Part shown: piece by piece, positions 52,639 to 61,380 of the stretch
Position numbering within the stretch: the stretch's first letter is position 1
How the letters are laid out: each line of letters begins with the position of its first letter
Made by a program: the position numbers and the translations under genes
Source of the DNA: UBA4085 sp964556755
GTDB taxonomy: Bacteria > Acidobacteriota > Aminicenantia > Aminicenantales > UBA4085
Assembly: GCA_964556755.1 (NCBI GenBank)
Contig: CAZKXI010000005.1
Coordinates: 117,501 to 181,500, forward strand
Reading direction: 5' to 3'
Length of the DNA stretch: 64,000 nucleotides
The notes under the pieces: model-generated
Told to the model about the DNA's origin: nothing
The model's database searches: none
Seen by the model: the letters and a program-made list of their open reading frames with translations, nothing else

Positions 52639-54075
52639 TCAGTGCCCCTTGACCAGGAAATAATCGGCCGTCCGAACGCCATAGAGGTACGCGTTCAGCG
52701 CCAAGGCGATCGTCCGTGCCGGCAGGCCGGCCGGCTGAGGCGCGGCCAGGTCCACCACCGGCCCGTCGATGCGCCGCCCCCCGGCGTCCGTAATCAGCTT
52801 GATCCGCGGCCTGGCGGCCAGCTCCGGCTGCCTGCGGACGGCCATAACCACCCCGATCTCGCCGCCCTGCAGCAGGACCAGCGAGCCGACCGGATAGGGG
52901 CCGAGCATGGCGGCAAAGGCCCGCAGCAGCAGGGGATCGAAATCCCGCCCGCTCTTCTCGGCCATCAGGCGCAGGGCCTCGGCGGGCGTGTGCGGCAGGG
53001 GCCTATAGACGCGCTTGGAGGTCAGGGCGTCATAGGCGTCGGCGATGCGGACGATGCGGCTGAAGAGGTGGATCGGCCCCCGGCCCGCGCCTCCCGCTCT
53101 CCCGGCCGCGGCGATCTCCCTGCGGTGCTCCATGGCCACTTCCAGGGCCTTGACCGGCAAGGCCCGGCCGGCCAAAGCCGGGATCATTCTCTGGGCCCCC
53201 AATCGCGACTGCTTGTCCAAGGCGGCCCGCTCCTCCTCATTCAACCTGGCCGGCTTGTCCAGGATCGCCGAAGAGACCTCCAGTGTGCCCAGGTCGTGGA
53301 GCAGGGCCGAGACGCCTAGCTCCACCTGGTCCCGTCTCGGGAGATTGAGCCGCCGCCCCAGCGCCGCCGCGTAGACGGCCACATTGACGCCATGGTTGGC
53401 GTGGTAGGTCTCGGCGTTCTTCATCGCGGCCAAGCCCAGGCAGAAGCTCTCGTCCTCTTCCAAATGGCGGATCATGGCCTGCATCCAGCGCCGGGCCAGC
53501 CCGAGCGAGAATCCGGTCCGGCGCCGCTGGCCCTCCATGATATCCCGCAGGAGGCGGATGCCCAGGAAATAAGCCCGAATCCGGCGCGCCTCCGCGCCCA
53601 TCTGGTCGGCGGAGGGCCCGCGGGCTTCCAGCGCGACGTGGACGATCCCCGCCTCCTTCAGCTTGGCCGCGGCCGCCTCGAAGGGGATGACGGCTCCCGC
53701 CTCCCGGCCCGCCAGCAAGACCACGAAGCGGGTCAGCTCCTCCAGCGTCACCCCGTCCGAGAAAGCCGCCGCGGCCGCGCCCCGCGCCTCGAGCTCGGCG
53801 GCCAGCGAGGCGAGGACGCCGCGGTTGGAGGCGTCGGACCGGATCTTGATTCGATTGAAGAACAGGCTCCCCCCATGCAGCCGCAGAACCGCCCCCCCCT
53901 GGGCCTGGATGACGAGGGCCAGGCTGCGGAAGAGCGGCCCGACCTGCTCCTGGAGCAGGCGGTTGCTCGGCTCATAGACCTTGGCCGTCCGGAGCACGGT
54001 ATGGAAGCGGGCCAGGAGATCGCGAACGGCCTCCTGCAGCCTGGCTTCTTCTTCGCGGATCGGCACGTCACTCAC
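52639..54075 (-). CDS. HD-domain (HD-GYP-like) protein with degenerate GYP motif
   Basis: A 478-residue protein. An N-terminal helical domain (about 1-180) is followed by an HD-type domain with HANHGVNVAVYA, LLHDLGTLEVS and SRIVRIADAYDALTS. These match HD-GYP phosphodiesterases that degrade cyclic di-GMP. The canonical HHExxxGxGYP reads MEHRREIAAAG, so the GYP part is lost and catalysis or substrate may have changed. A C-terminal beta domain (LVLLQGGEIGVVMAV) follows. It overlaps the HEAT-repeat gene by 8 bases and sits inside the rhamnose operon. Confidence 0.8.
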   Translation of the reverse strand: MSDVPIREEEARLQEAVRDLLARFHTVLRTAKVYEPSNRLLQEQVGPLFRSLALVIQAQGGAVLRLHGGSLFFNRIKIRSDASNRGVLASLAAELEARGAAAAAFSDGVTLEELTRFVVLLAGREAGAVIPFEAAAAKLKEAGIVHVALEARGPSADQMGAEARRIRAYFLGIRLLRDIMEGQRRRTGFSLGLARRWMQAMIRHLEEDESFCLGLAAMKNAETYHANHGVNVAVYAAALGRRLNLPRRDQVELGVSALLHDLGTLEVSSAILDKPARLNEEERAALDKQSRLGAQRMIPALAGRALPVKALEVAMEHRREIAAAGRAGGAGRGPIHLFSRIVRIADAYDALTSKRVYRPLPHTPAEALRLMAEKSGRDFDPLLLRAFAAMLGPYPVGSLVLLQGGEIGVVMAVRRQPELAARPRIKLITDAGGRRIDGPVVDLAAPQPAGLPARTIALALNAYLYGVRTADYFLVKGH

Positions 54076-55513
54076 CCTTGCGGCGGCTGTCCGCCCCGCC
54101 GGCCGTCGCCCTCACCTCGGGATCGGGGTCGGCCAGAAAGGCCTTGAGGATCTTGGCCGCCAGCTCGCTCCCGCTCCCGGCCAGGGCCCGGACCGCCTCG
54201 AGCCGGATACCACGGTTTGCCGAATCCCGGAAGCGGGCCAGATAGGTCAAGGCCCGCCGGTCCCCGGTTTTTCCCCACATCTGGATGACGGCCTTGGACA
54301 GGAGTGGCCGCGCGTCTCGGACCAGCCCGGCCAGGACCTCGATGTCGCGGGACCCGGCGGCGGCCAGGAACGAGAAGGCTTCGGAGCGGAAGACGCCGTC
54401 CTGCATCCCCTCGAAGAGGTCGGCGGCAAGCGGCAAGGCCTGCGGCCCGATCCGGCCGAGATAGGCGAAGAAGGCCGCCGGATCGTCCACCCGGCCGGCC
54501 AGGGCTTCTTCCTTGAGGCCGGTCAGCGACACGGCGTCCTTGATGCGCCGGGCCAAGCGCTCCAAGTCCTGGGCCTTGACCGGTCCGCCCTCGGCGCAGT
54601 GGGCCAGCAGATCATCCAGCCGGGCTAGCAGCAGGCCGGCGTGGAGGTAATCATGCCGCTGGACCAGCTCCAAGTGGTGCTTGTCGGCGAATTGGAGCAT
54701 CGAGGCCAGGGCCGAGGGGCGGTCCTCCAGGCAGAGCAGCTCGAAGAAAAGATCGAGGAAGGAGCTCTCGGCCGGAGTGGACCGCTCGGCGCCCAGTGCC
54801 GTCTCCAAGAACAGGGCTTCTTCCCGGCTCAGCGGCTCGGCTTCGGAAGCCGGGTTCCGTCCGGCCGGATCCGCGCCCGCTCCGTCCGCGGCGGCTCCGC
54901 CCGCGCGGTGCCGGACGACGGCCTGGACATCCTCGGGCCGCAAGTCGATACGGCCCTGGGCCAGCGACGCCGGATCGGGCAGCCTCTCCCACGGCCGCCT
55001 GTCGACGGCCCCGATCTTGGCCTCGAGGTACTCATCCGAGTCGACGAAGCCGATGTCCTCGAAATCACGCTCCCAGAGCAGGGCCGCGATGTCGCTCTCG
55101 TCGGGGGGAAGCTCGGCCGCCCGGCGCAGGACGCCGAGAAACTCCTCGAACTCCTCCCGGTCCAGCCCGCGGCGAAAGGTCAGGCGCCGCAAGCCGTCCT
55201 CGAAGAAGGCATGCGGGAGGCTCTTGGAGAGATTGGCCTCGGCGTAGGCGACGATGCCCTCGAAGAGAAAGGCCGTCGGCTCCACGGCCAGATCCAGCTC
55301 CCAGCGCAGATCCAGGAGATCGTGGAGCCGGATCCAGGCCTCCGCCTTTCCCGAGGCCAGGGAGGCGTGCTCCAACGGCAGGATCCTCAGTCCAGCCGCC
55401 ACCCCGGCCAAAGCGACGAGGAAATCCCTAGTTTTGGCCAGAGCCGCGGCGAAGTCGTCCCCCGAGCCCTGGCGGGCCTGCACACCCATGGCGGAATTGG
55501 ACTTCTCGGACAT
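54068..55513 (-). CDS. HEAT-repeat-like helical protein, partner of the HD protein
   Basis: A 481-residue soluble, nearly all-helical protein. The last third shows HEAT-like repeats: SRDIEVLAGLVRDARPLL, DRRALTYLARFRDSA, RLEAVRALAGSGSELAAKIL and ADPDPEVRATAG. An acidic linker (about residues 160-245) divides the halves. Its N-terminal part (LAGVAAGLRILPLEHASLAS) is similar in style to the front of the HD protein (LLARFHTVLRTAKVYEPSN), suggesting a shared domain. GGGAG precedes the ATG. Probably a scaffold or sensor acting with the downstream HD protein. Confidence 0.75.
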   Translation of the reverse strand: MSEKSNSAMGVQARQGSGDDFAAALAKTRDFLVALAGVAAGLRILPLEHASLASGKAEAWIRLHDLLDLRWELDLAVEPTAFLFEGIVAYAEANLSKSLPHAFFEDGLRRLTFRRGLDREEFEEFLGVLRRAAELPPDESDIAALLWERDFEDIGFVDSDEYLEAKIGAVDRRPWERLPDPASLAQGRIDLRPEDVQAVVRHRAGGAAADGAGADPAGRNPASEAEPLSREEALFLETALGAERSTPAESSFLDLFFELLCLEDRPSALASMLQFADKHHLELVQRHDYLHAGLLLARLDDLLAHCAEGGPVKAQDLERLARRIKDAVSLTGLKEEALAGRVDDPAAFFAYLGRIGPQALPLAADLFEGMQDGVFRSEAFSFLAAAGSRDIEVLAGLVRDARPLLSKAVIQMWGKTGDRRALTYLARFRDSANRGIRLEAVRALAGSGSELAAKILKAFLADPDPEVRATAGGADSRRKGE

Positions 55514-55565
55514 GCCGCTCCCTGAAAACCGCCGTTAAAATATGACAGTTTTGTCGAAAAGGCAA

Positions 55566-56831
55566 CTAAGTCCGGGCCGCCAGAACCTCGTTCTCGTAGC
55601 GGACCGCATCGGCGATCCAATCGGCTCCGGCCGGCACGCCGTGCCGCAGGCAGTAGGCGTCCCACACGGCGCCGGCCGGCAGCGATTTGGCCTCCTCGCG
55701 GAGGGCCAGCCGCCGGAAGCCGTCGCCTTCCCGTTCCGCCTCGCGCAGCCTCGCCTCGGGCAGGAGCAGCCCCGCCAGCAGGCCCTTCTGCGCGGCCCTG
55801 GCTCCCGTGACCCAAGCCCCGACCCTGTTGATCGATCCGTCGAAGTAGTCCAGGGCGACGTGGATCCTGTCCAGAGCCTCGCTGCGGGCGATCTCCTCGG
55901 TCACCCCCAGGAGGGCGTCGTCCTGGACCGGAACGTGGTCGCTGTCCCAGCGGACGCCGCGGCTGATGTGGAAGACCAGACCGGGCAGGAACGGCAGCAG
56001 GGCCGAGACCTTGTCGGCGATCGATTCGGTGGGATGGAAGTGGCCGAGGTCCAGGCAGAGAAGCTTCTGCTTGGCCACGGCGTAAGCGAGATAGAACTCG
56101 TGCGATCCGACCACGTAGGACTCCGAGCCGATGCCGAAGAGCTTGCTCTCCAGGGAGTCGCGGACCGCGGCCCCGGGATCGACGGCGAAGATCTCGTCCA
56201 GCGACTCGCGCAGGCGGTCGCGGCAGGCGGCCCGGTCCACGGGCGCCTCCTTGGCCCCGTCCGGGATCCAGAGGTTGTGCAGGCAGGGGCTCTGCAGCTC
56301 GCGACCCATGAACAGGGCGATGAGGCGGCAGCCCTTGACGTGGTCGATCCAGAAGCGCCGGACGGACCGCTCGGGGTGGCTGAGGGTCAGGCCGTCCGCG
56401 GCCATGGAGTGGGCGAAGCAGGTCGAGTTGAAGTCCAGCTTGAGGCCGCGGTCGCGGGCCCAGTCGACCCAGCCGCGGAAATGTTCGGGGGCGATCGCGT
56501 CGCGGTCCGCCGGCCGGCCGCGAAAGTCGCCGTAGATGGCGTGCAGGTTCAGGCGGCGCGGGCCGGGGATCAGCGAGAAGGCCTTCTCCAAGTCCAGGCG
56601 CAGCTCCTCGATGGTCCGGGCCTTGCCGGGGCGGTGGCCCGTGACCTGGAGGCCGCCGTCCTGCAGGGAGCCGCGGGCGGATTCGAAGCCGCCGACATCG
56701 TCGCCCTGCCAACAGTGAAGCGAGAGGGGAATCCCGGCCAGGTCCCGCAGGGCCTTCTCGGTGTCCACGCCGAACGAGGCGTAGATCTCGCGGGCGGACT
56801 GGTAGCGCTGCTCGATGCGGTCGGGGGTCAT
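55566..56831 (-). CDS. rhaA: L-rhamnose isomerase
   Basis: A 421-residue enzyme that converts L-rhamnose to L-rhamnulose. It shows SLHCWQGDDVGGFE, NLHAIYGDF, the metal-binding DFNSTCFAHSMA, SHEFYLAYAVAKQKLLCLD, LGHFHPTESIADK and VHISRGVRWDSDHVP, all typical of RhaA. The ATG overlaps the rhamnulokinase stop by four bases, with GGAGA upstream. It supplies rhamnulose to RhaB; RhaD (aldolase) is not in the window. Confidence 0.94.
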   Translation of the reverse strand: MTPDRIEQRYQSAREIYASFGVDTEKALRDLAGIPLSLHCWQGDDVGGFESARGSLQDGGLQVTGHRPGKARTIEELRLDLEKAFSLIPGPRRLNLHAIYGDFRGRPADRDAIAPEHFRGWVDWARDRGLKLDFNSTCFAHSMAADGLTLSHPERSVRRFWIDHVKGCRLIALFMGRELQSPCLHNLWIPDGAKEAPVDRAACRDRLRESLDEIFAVDPGAAVRDSLESKLFGIGSESYVVGSHEFYLAYAVAKQKLLCLDLGHFHPTESIADKVSALLPFLPGLVFHISRGVRWDSDHVPVQDDALLGVTEEIARSEALDRIHVALDYFDGSINRVGAWVTGARAAQKGLLAGLLLPEARLREAEREGDGFRRLALREEAKSLPAGAVWDAYCLRHGVPAGADWIADAVRYENEVLAART

Positions 56832-58327
56832 GCGGGGTCTCCTGCCGGGGCGGATGCGTGGCGGACGATCTGGCGGAAGCGGGCGTAGGCCTCGTCCCAA
56901 GCGGCCGAGGGGCGGGGCTCGTATGTCTCCAAGCGGAACGAGGCGGCCACCAGGCGGCGGGCCTCGTCCAGGGAGCCGACCAGGCCGAGTGCCAGAGCCT
57001 GGCCGATGATGTTGCCGAGAGCGGTGGCTTCCACGGGGCCGGCGACGACCGGGCGGCCGGAGGCGTCGGCGGCGAAGCGGTTGAGGACCCAATTCTGGGA
57101 GCCGCCGCCGATGATATGGATCCGCTCGATCGGCTCGGGCGCCACCGAAGCCAGGTCATCCAAGACGGTCCGGTACTTGAGGGCCAGGCTCTCCAGGATG
57201 CAGCGGGAGATCGGGCCCTGCCCCCGGGGCGGCTCCTGGCCGGTCCGGCGGCAGAAGCCGGCGATGGCAGCGGGCATGTCCTCGGGATTGAGGAATTCCG
57301 GCGCGTCGGGGTCGACGAAGGCGCGGAAGGCGGGGGCCGACTCCGCCAGCCGCTTGAGGTCGTCGTAGCCGACCGGGGCCTCGGCGTTCCAGCGGCGGCG
57401 GCACTGCTGCAGAAGCCATAGCCCGGCCACGTTCTTGAGGAAGCGGACCGTTCGGGACATCCCCAGCTCGTTGGTGAAGTTGAGGCCCGCCGTCCGCGGC
57501 GTGATGAGCGGGGCGGGCGTCTCGACGCCGACCAGCGACCAGGTGCCCGAGCTGATGTAGGCCCATCGCCCGCCTTGGGCCGGGACGGCGGCCACGGCCG
57601 CGGCCGTGTCGTGGCCGGCGGTGGCGGCGATGGCCACGGGCTTCATGCCGGTCTCGCGGGCGACCCGGGGGTGGAGCGAGCCGATGAGGTTTCCCGGCTC
57701 GATCGGCTGCTGGACCAAGGACGGCGGCAGGCCGAGATCGGCCAGCAGGTCGCCGGCCCAATCGCGCGTCCTCGGATCGATCATCTGCGAGGTCGAGGAG
57801 ATGGTCGTCTCGTTGATGGGCGCGCCGGAGAGAAGATAGGTCAGCAGGTCGGGCATGAAGAGGAGGCGGTCGGCGGCGGCCAGCAGGGGGGCGTTGTGGT
57901 CCCGGAGCGCCTGGAGCTGGAAGATGGAGTTGAAGGGCAGGAATTGGATGCCGGTGCGCTCGTAGAGGCGCTCTCGTGGCGTCCGGCGCAGGTAAGCTTC
58001 CATGGCCGGGATGTTGCGCGGATCGCGGTAGGCGAACGGCAGGCCGAGAAGCGTGCCGTCCGCGGCCTGGAGGCCGAAGTCCACGCCCCAGGTGTCCACG
58101 GCCAGGCTCCGGACCGGCGGGAGAGCGGCGGCGCAGGCGGCCAGCCCCCTTTTAAGCTCGCTGAGAAGGGCGTAGACATCCCAATGGAGGCGGCCGAAGA
58201 GAGAGATGGGAGCGTTGGGGAAGCGGTGCAGCTCGCGCAGCGCGATGCGTCCGTCGGCCAGGGTGCCGGCGATGGCCCGGCCGCTCTCGGCGCCGATGTC
58301 GAAAGCCAGGAGATGCCGCTCTTCCAT
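56828..58327 (-). CDS. rhaB: Rhamnulokinase
   Basis: A 499-residue FGGY-family sugar kinase. It starts MEERHLLAFDIGAESGRAI, with FDIGAESGR as phosphate-1 motif, then VDTWGVDFGL, a TAGHDTAAAVAAVP motif, SGTWSLVG and the C-terminal IHIIGGGSQN and GPVEATALGN (ATP-binding). It phosphorylates L-rhamnulose. First gene of the rhamnose operon. A near-consensus promoter places the transcript start at the A of its ATG, and no ribosome-binding site is seen, so it may be translated leaderless. The frame is open upstream to 58375, beyond the predicted transcript start. Confidence 0.93.
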   Translation of the reverse strand: MEERHLLAFDIGAESGRAIAGTLADGRIALRELHRFPNAPISLFGRLHWDVYALLSELKRGLAACAAALPPVRSLAVDTWGVDFGLQAADGTLLGLPFAYRDPRNIPAMEAYLRRTPRERLYERTGIQFLPFNSIFQLQALRDHNAPLLAAADRLLFMPDLLTYLLSGAPINETTISSTSQMIDPRTRDWAGDLLADLGLPPSLVQQPIEPGNLIGSLHPRVARETGMKPVAIAATAGHDTAAAVAAVPAQGGRWAYISSGTWSLVGVETPAPLITPRTAGLNFTNELGMSRTVRFLKNVAGLWLLQQCRRRWNAEAPVGYDDLKRLAESAPAFRAFVDPDAPEFLNPEDMPAAIAGFCRRTGQEPPRGQGPISRCILESLALKYRTVLDDLASVAPEPIERIHIIGGGSQNWVLNRFAADASGRPVVAGPVEATALGNIIGQALALGLVGSLDEARRLVAASFRLETYEPRPSAAWDEAYARFRQIVRHASAPAGDPA

Positions 58328-58334
58328 AGGTCTA

Positions 58335-58363
58335 GTTATAGGAGTTTGGCGGACGGCGGTCAA
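58335..58363 (-). promoter_or_regulatory. Sigma-70 promoter of the rhamnose operon, leaderless
   Basis: Minus strand TTGACC (58363-58358), 17-base spacer and TATAAC (58340-58335). Exactly 7 bases separate the -10 from the rhaB ATG, so the predicted +1 falls on or next to the start codon. Confidence 0.65.
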
Positions 58364-58392
58364 ATCCTGTATCATCGCCTGCAGGGCGGATC

Positions 58393-59787
58393 ATGGACCT
58401 CAAAGACAGGCTGGCTTACCAGAAAAAGGAGCGCGAGGTCCACAGGCGCGGCCGGTCGGTCGAGGATGCCTGGTCGAAGCTCAAGCGCAGCGACGACCTG
58501 ACGACCAAGGAGAAGCTGGAGAAGCTCATCAACCTGACCGGCGCCGCCAAGCCCAAGTCCAAGGGGGCGGCTCCGGCGGCCCGGCCGGGGCCGGACGAAG
58601 AGCGGCCAAGCGGCGCCCGCGAGCCTATCCAGTACTTCGAGAACTCCTATGGCGCCAACGTGCGCTACGGCCGCGTCACGGTCGGCGAAGGCCTGGCCAT
58701 CGACGGCGAGACCCTCTACTACCTGGGACGGGACGAGGAGCTTCAAGGCTTGGGCCTGGACACGGCGCTCTTCCTCGACCTGGAGACGACCGGGCTGGCC
58801 GGCGGCACCGGCACCATCCCGTTCCTGGTCGGGCTGGGCTACTACCGCGGCGGAAAGTTCGTCGTGGCCCAGTACTTCCTGGGCGAGCCGGGCGAGGAGG
58901 CCCGGATGATCGAAGAGCTGGCCCGGCTCTTCGAGGAGGGCGGCTTCCGCTCCGTGGTCACCTATAACGGCAAGGCCTTCGACCTGCCCCTTCTCGAAAC
59001 GCGCTTCGTCCTCAAGCGGCGCCGCTTCAAGCTGGCCGAGCTGCCCCATCTGGACTTCCTCTTCTCGGCCCGCCACCTGTGGCGGCACAAGCACGAGTCC
59101 TGCCGGCTCTTCCACCTGGCCCGCGAGGTGGTGGCCGCCGACCGGTCCGAGGACATCCCCGGCGAGGAGATCCCGTACCGCTATTTCGACTACCTGCGGA
59201 CGGGCGACTTCGGCCAGATCGAGCCCATCCTCTACCACAACCAGGAGGACATCCTGTCGCTTCTGGGGCTGGTCATCAAGGGCGCCAACCTATTCCGGGG
59301 CGGCCGCTCTCCCGAGGACGAATGCGCCTGCGAAGATATGGACGCCATGGACATGTTCGGCGTCGGGCGGCTTTTCGAGACGGCCGGCGAGGTCGAGAAG
59401 TCGGTCTTCATCTATGAGCGGGCGCTGAGCGGAGGGCTCAAAGGCGGCGTCGAGACGACGGTCAGAAAGAAGCTCTCCCTGCACTATAAGAAGGCCGGGG
59501 ACACGGATAAGGCGCTGCCCTATTGGCGGGCGCTGAGGGACATGGACCAGCTTTTCGGCTTCCGCGAGCTGGCCATGTACTTCGAGCACCAGGCCCGGGA
59601 CTTCGCCGAAGCCCTGCGGACGGCCGAGGAAGGGCTGCAGCTGGCCCGGCGGACGGGCGACCCGATGGACGAGGACTTCCAGAAGCGGGTGGCGCGGTTG
59701 CAGGGCAAGATCGCCAAACTGGGGGAGGCAGCCGCCGCCCCGACGGTGGGGTCCAGGCCGATGCGGTCACGGGCGAAGAAAGCCTGA
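58393..59787 (+). CDS. YprB-like RNase H-fold nuclease with C-terminal TPR-like helices
   Basis: A 464-residue protein. A basic N-terminus (about 1-75) is followed by an RNase_H_2/exonuclease-type domain with DLETTGLAGG (DxE), VTYNGKAFDLPLLETRF (Asn/Asp) and LYHNQEDILSL (His/Asn/Asp). The C-terminal part has VGRLFETAGEVEKSVFIYER and LSLHYKKAGDTDKALPYW, typical TPR helices. Homologues of B. subtilis YprB have this layout; their role in nucleic acid processing is not well known. Divergent from the rhamnose operon; a TTGGCG/TATCAT promoter with an 18-base spacer (58346-58375) is possible. Confidence 0.82.
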   Translation: MDLKDRLAYQKKEREVHRRGRSVEDAWSKLKRSDDLTTKEKLEKLINLTGAAKPKSKGAAPAARPGPDEERPSGAREPIQYFENSYGANVRYGRVTVGEGLAIDGETLYYLGRDEELQGLGLDTALFLDLETTGLAGGTGTIPFLVGLGYYRGGKFVVAQYFLGEPGEEARMIEELARLFEEGGFRSVVTYNGKAFDLPLLETRFVLKRRRFKLAELPHLDFLFSARHLWRHKHESCRLFHLAREVVAADRSEDIPGEEIPYRYFDYLRTGDFGQIEPILYHNQEDILSLLGLVIKGANLFRGGRSPEDECACEDMDAMDMFGVGRLFETAGEVEKSVFIYERALSGGLKGGVETTVRKKLSLHYKKAGDTDKALPYWRALRDMDQLFGFRELAMYFEHQARDFAEALRTAEEGLQLARRTGDPMDEDFQKRVARLQGKIAKLGEAAAAPTVGSRPMRSRAKKA

Positions 59788-59910
59788 ACCCTCAGCTCCC
59801 GATCTTGGATCCGAATACGGGGCCGCTTATGGAATTTGGCGGATTGGAAGCTGAGGGCGCGCCATTTGCGAAAGGGAGGGCTTTTTGGCATAATAGCCCG
59901 GCTTGCAGGC

Positions 59911-59984
59911 GCGCCCGTAGCTCAGTTGGATAGAGCGCCTGACTACGAATCAGAAGGTCGCAAGTTCGAGTCTTGCCGGGCGCG
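59911..59984 (+). tRNA. tRNA-Arg (anticodon ACG)
   Basis: A complete cloverleaf: acceptor GCGCCCG (59911-59917) with CGGGCGC (59977-59983) and discriminator G; D-arm GCTCAGTTGGATAGAGC; anticodon loop CTACGAA with ACG at 59945-59947; T-loop TTCGAGT. CCA is not encoded. A CATAAT -10 lies at 59889-59894. The ACG anticodon is normally edited to ICG. The 3' end is the left border of an island. Confidence 0.95.
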
Positions 59985-60194
59985 CTCTTAAATCCCCCAT
60001 AGAATCCTGTTATATCAACTGTTTAAGGGTCTTCGTGCGCCTCGGTCCATTTCCCGTGTTTTCCCCACTTTGCCCCCCAATTCTGGGTACGCATGACAAA
60101 AATCTGCCAAAAATCATGACGCGCGAGTCCCGCTGTCGGAGAGGTTATCCCTTGCCGGTTTTAGAAAGACCCGCAGGCGACCCTCTTTTCATCC

Positions 60195-60332
60195 CTAGAT
60201 GTGATGCGTTTTCCGCCATAGCCCTTGCATCTGGGCTACAGCCAATACGTCTTCTTTACGCCGGTGAATCATGCGGTGACAGTTGGCGCATACCGGGACT
60301 AGGTCTGTTCTATGAATCCCCCTTCCTGTCCT
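60195..60332 (-). pseudogene. HNH endonuclease C-terminal fragment
   Basis: On the minus strand, between a TAG at 60335-60333 and a TAG at 60197-60195, the frame encodes HRTDLVPVCANCHRMIHRRK followed by a short helix and stop. This is the C-terminal zinc/HNH motif (DLVPVCANCHRMIH) of McrA-like HNH nucleases. Upstream, another frame still reads NVGRGQEGGFIEQT, resembling the GxGFIExHH part of the same family, so deletion and frameshift broke the gene. Not functional. Confidence 0.6.
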
Positions 60333-60578
60333 CTACCGACATTCCCCGAGATATTTTCAATTTTGTTGAAAATGATCAATTGTGGCTTCCCCTGCGCATT
60401 TCTAACTGACACATCACTAAGATTCTGTATCCATGATAAGACATCGTTTGCTTATCAGGTTTGGATTGTTAGGCGCAGATTGGCCTCCGGGCTAAGGGGC
60501 GCTTCAGAAGATGACCTGCACCCCGCGCAGCTCCCAGGACAGGCGCTCGGGGCAGCGGAGGCGGAGAGTACTATCATT

Positions 60579-61304
60579 TTAGGCTTCCTTGGGACGCCTC
60601 GAATCGACGATGTTCATAAGGTGGCTTGCCAATATGATCATTTCCGCCGCCTCAGAAGGATCAATTGATACCTTTCTGTGGCTGACAGGATTTTTATAGG
60701 AGCCGAGTGCCCCTGCGAAGAGATGGCGCAGGTTTTCTTTCTCTGCCGTTATCGAGTCCTTTATTGTTAATGGTCCATTGTGGATATCAAAAGCCTTTCT
60801 CATTAGGGTTACACCAACGTCTTCGGGATTCAGATGGCTGGATTCTCGGACATTAATTTCTACTTCTTTAAATGCTTGGAATACAGCGGTTTCATAGTCC
60901 CCTCTGATAAAAGCGCCCCATACCTTGCTTAGAATCTGAGGATGCAACAACTTTTTAGGGAGAATGCCGGAACCAATATAGGCTTTAAAGTCATCTTGAG
61001 TATCGAGTTTCGATCCACGCCTGGTAATGAATATCCATCCAGAGTCAGATCCCGGTTCTTGGGCGATAAAAACTTCATGCTCAAGCCACATCCAAGCTTC
61101 CATTAATGCACGCCCTATTTTGTCTTGATAATCCCGAGGGTAATCTTGAACGGTATGTTGTAAGCCAAAATTGTACCGATTTAATCCGCCCCGCTGGTCC
61201 GGCCCTAAAGATTTCAAATATTTTAAAACGAATACAGCGAGCTCTTCGGGCTCTAGTGCAAGGATTGCTTCTGGATCCGGGAGCAAGGAATATATGGACG
61301 GCAT
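60579..61304 (-). CDS. TIGR02391-type (Ymh) protein
   Basis: A 241-residue helical protein. The C-terminal half has the family pattern GDYETAVFQAFKEVEINVRE, DVGVTLMRKAFD, LFAGALGSYKNPVSHR and AEMIILASHLMNIVD. TIGR02391 domains are found in stand-alone proteins in islands and near restriction or abortive-infection genes; their function is unknown. GGAG lies 7 bases before the ATG. The gene is AT-richer than the core genome, so likely acquired. Confidence 0.75.
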   Translation of the reverse strand: MPSIYSLLPDPEAILALEPEELAVFVLKYLKSLGPDQRGGLNRYNFGLQHTVQDYPRDYQDKIGRALMEAWMWLEHEVFIAQEPGSDSGWIFITRRGSKLDTQDDFKAYIGSGILPKKLLHPQILSKVWGAFIRGDYETAVFQAFKEVEINVRESSHLNPEDVGVTLMRKAFDIHNGPLTIKDSITAEKENLRHLFAGALGSYKNPVSHRKVSIDPSEAAEMIILASHLMNIVDSRRPKEA

Positions 61305-61380
61305 GGCTTTCTCCTCAACGAGTCTCGCAGCGGCTTACCGCAATCTGGACATTCAACGATGGAGAGGCGAATAGAGAACA

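Noticed and set aside
59790..59856. CCTCAGCT/AGCTGAGG inverted repeat after the YprB-like gene
   Set aside because: The arms are 51 bases apart with no T run after them, so not called as a terminator.
60035..60409. 124-codon plus-strand frame in the island
   Set aside because: It has no ribosome-binding site or recognised domain and runs antisense to the HNH remnant, which explains the sequence better.
60400..60474. Possible integron attC site (TTCTAAC ... GTTAGGC at 60468-60474 with a TGATAAG/CTTATCA hairpin)
   Set aside because: The left core does not fit RYYYAAC and the inner box pairs are missing, so one core-like heptamer is likely chance.
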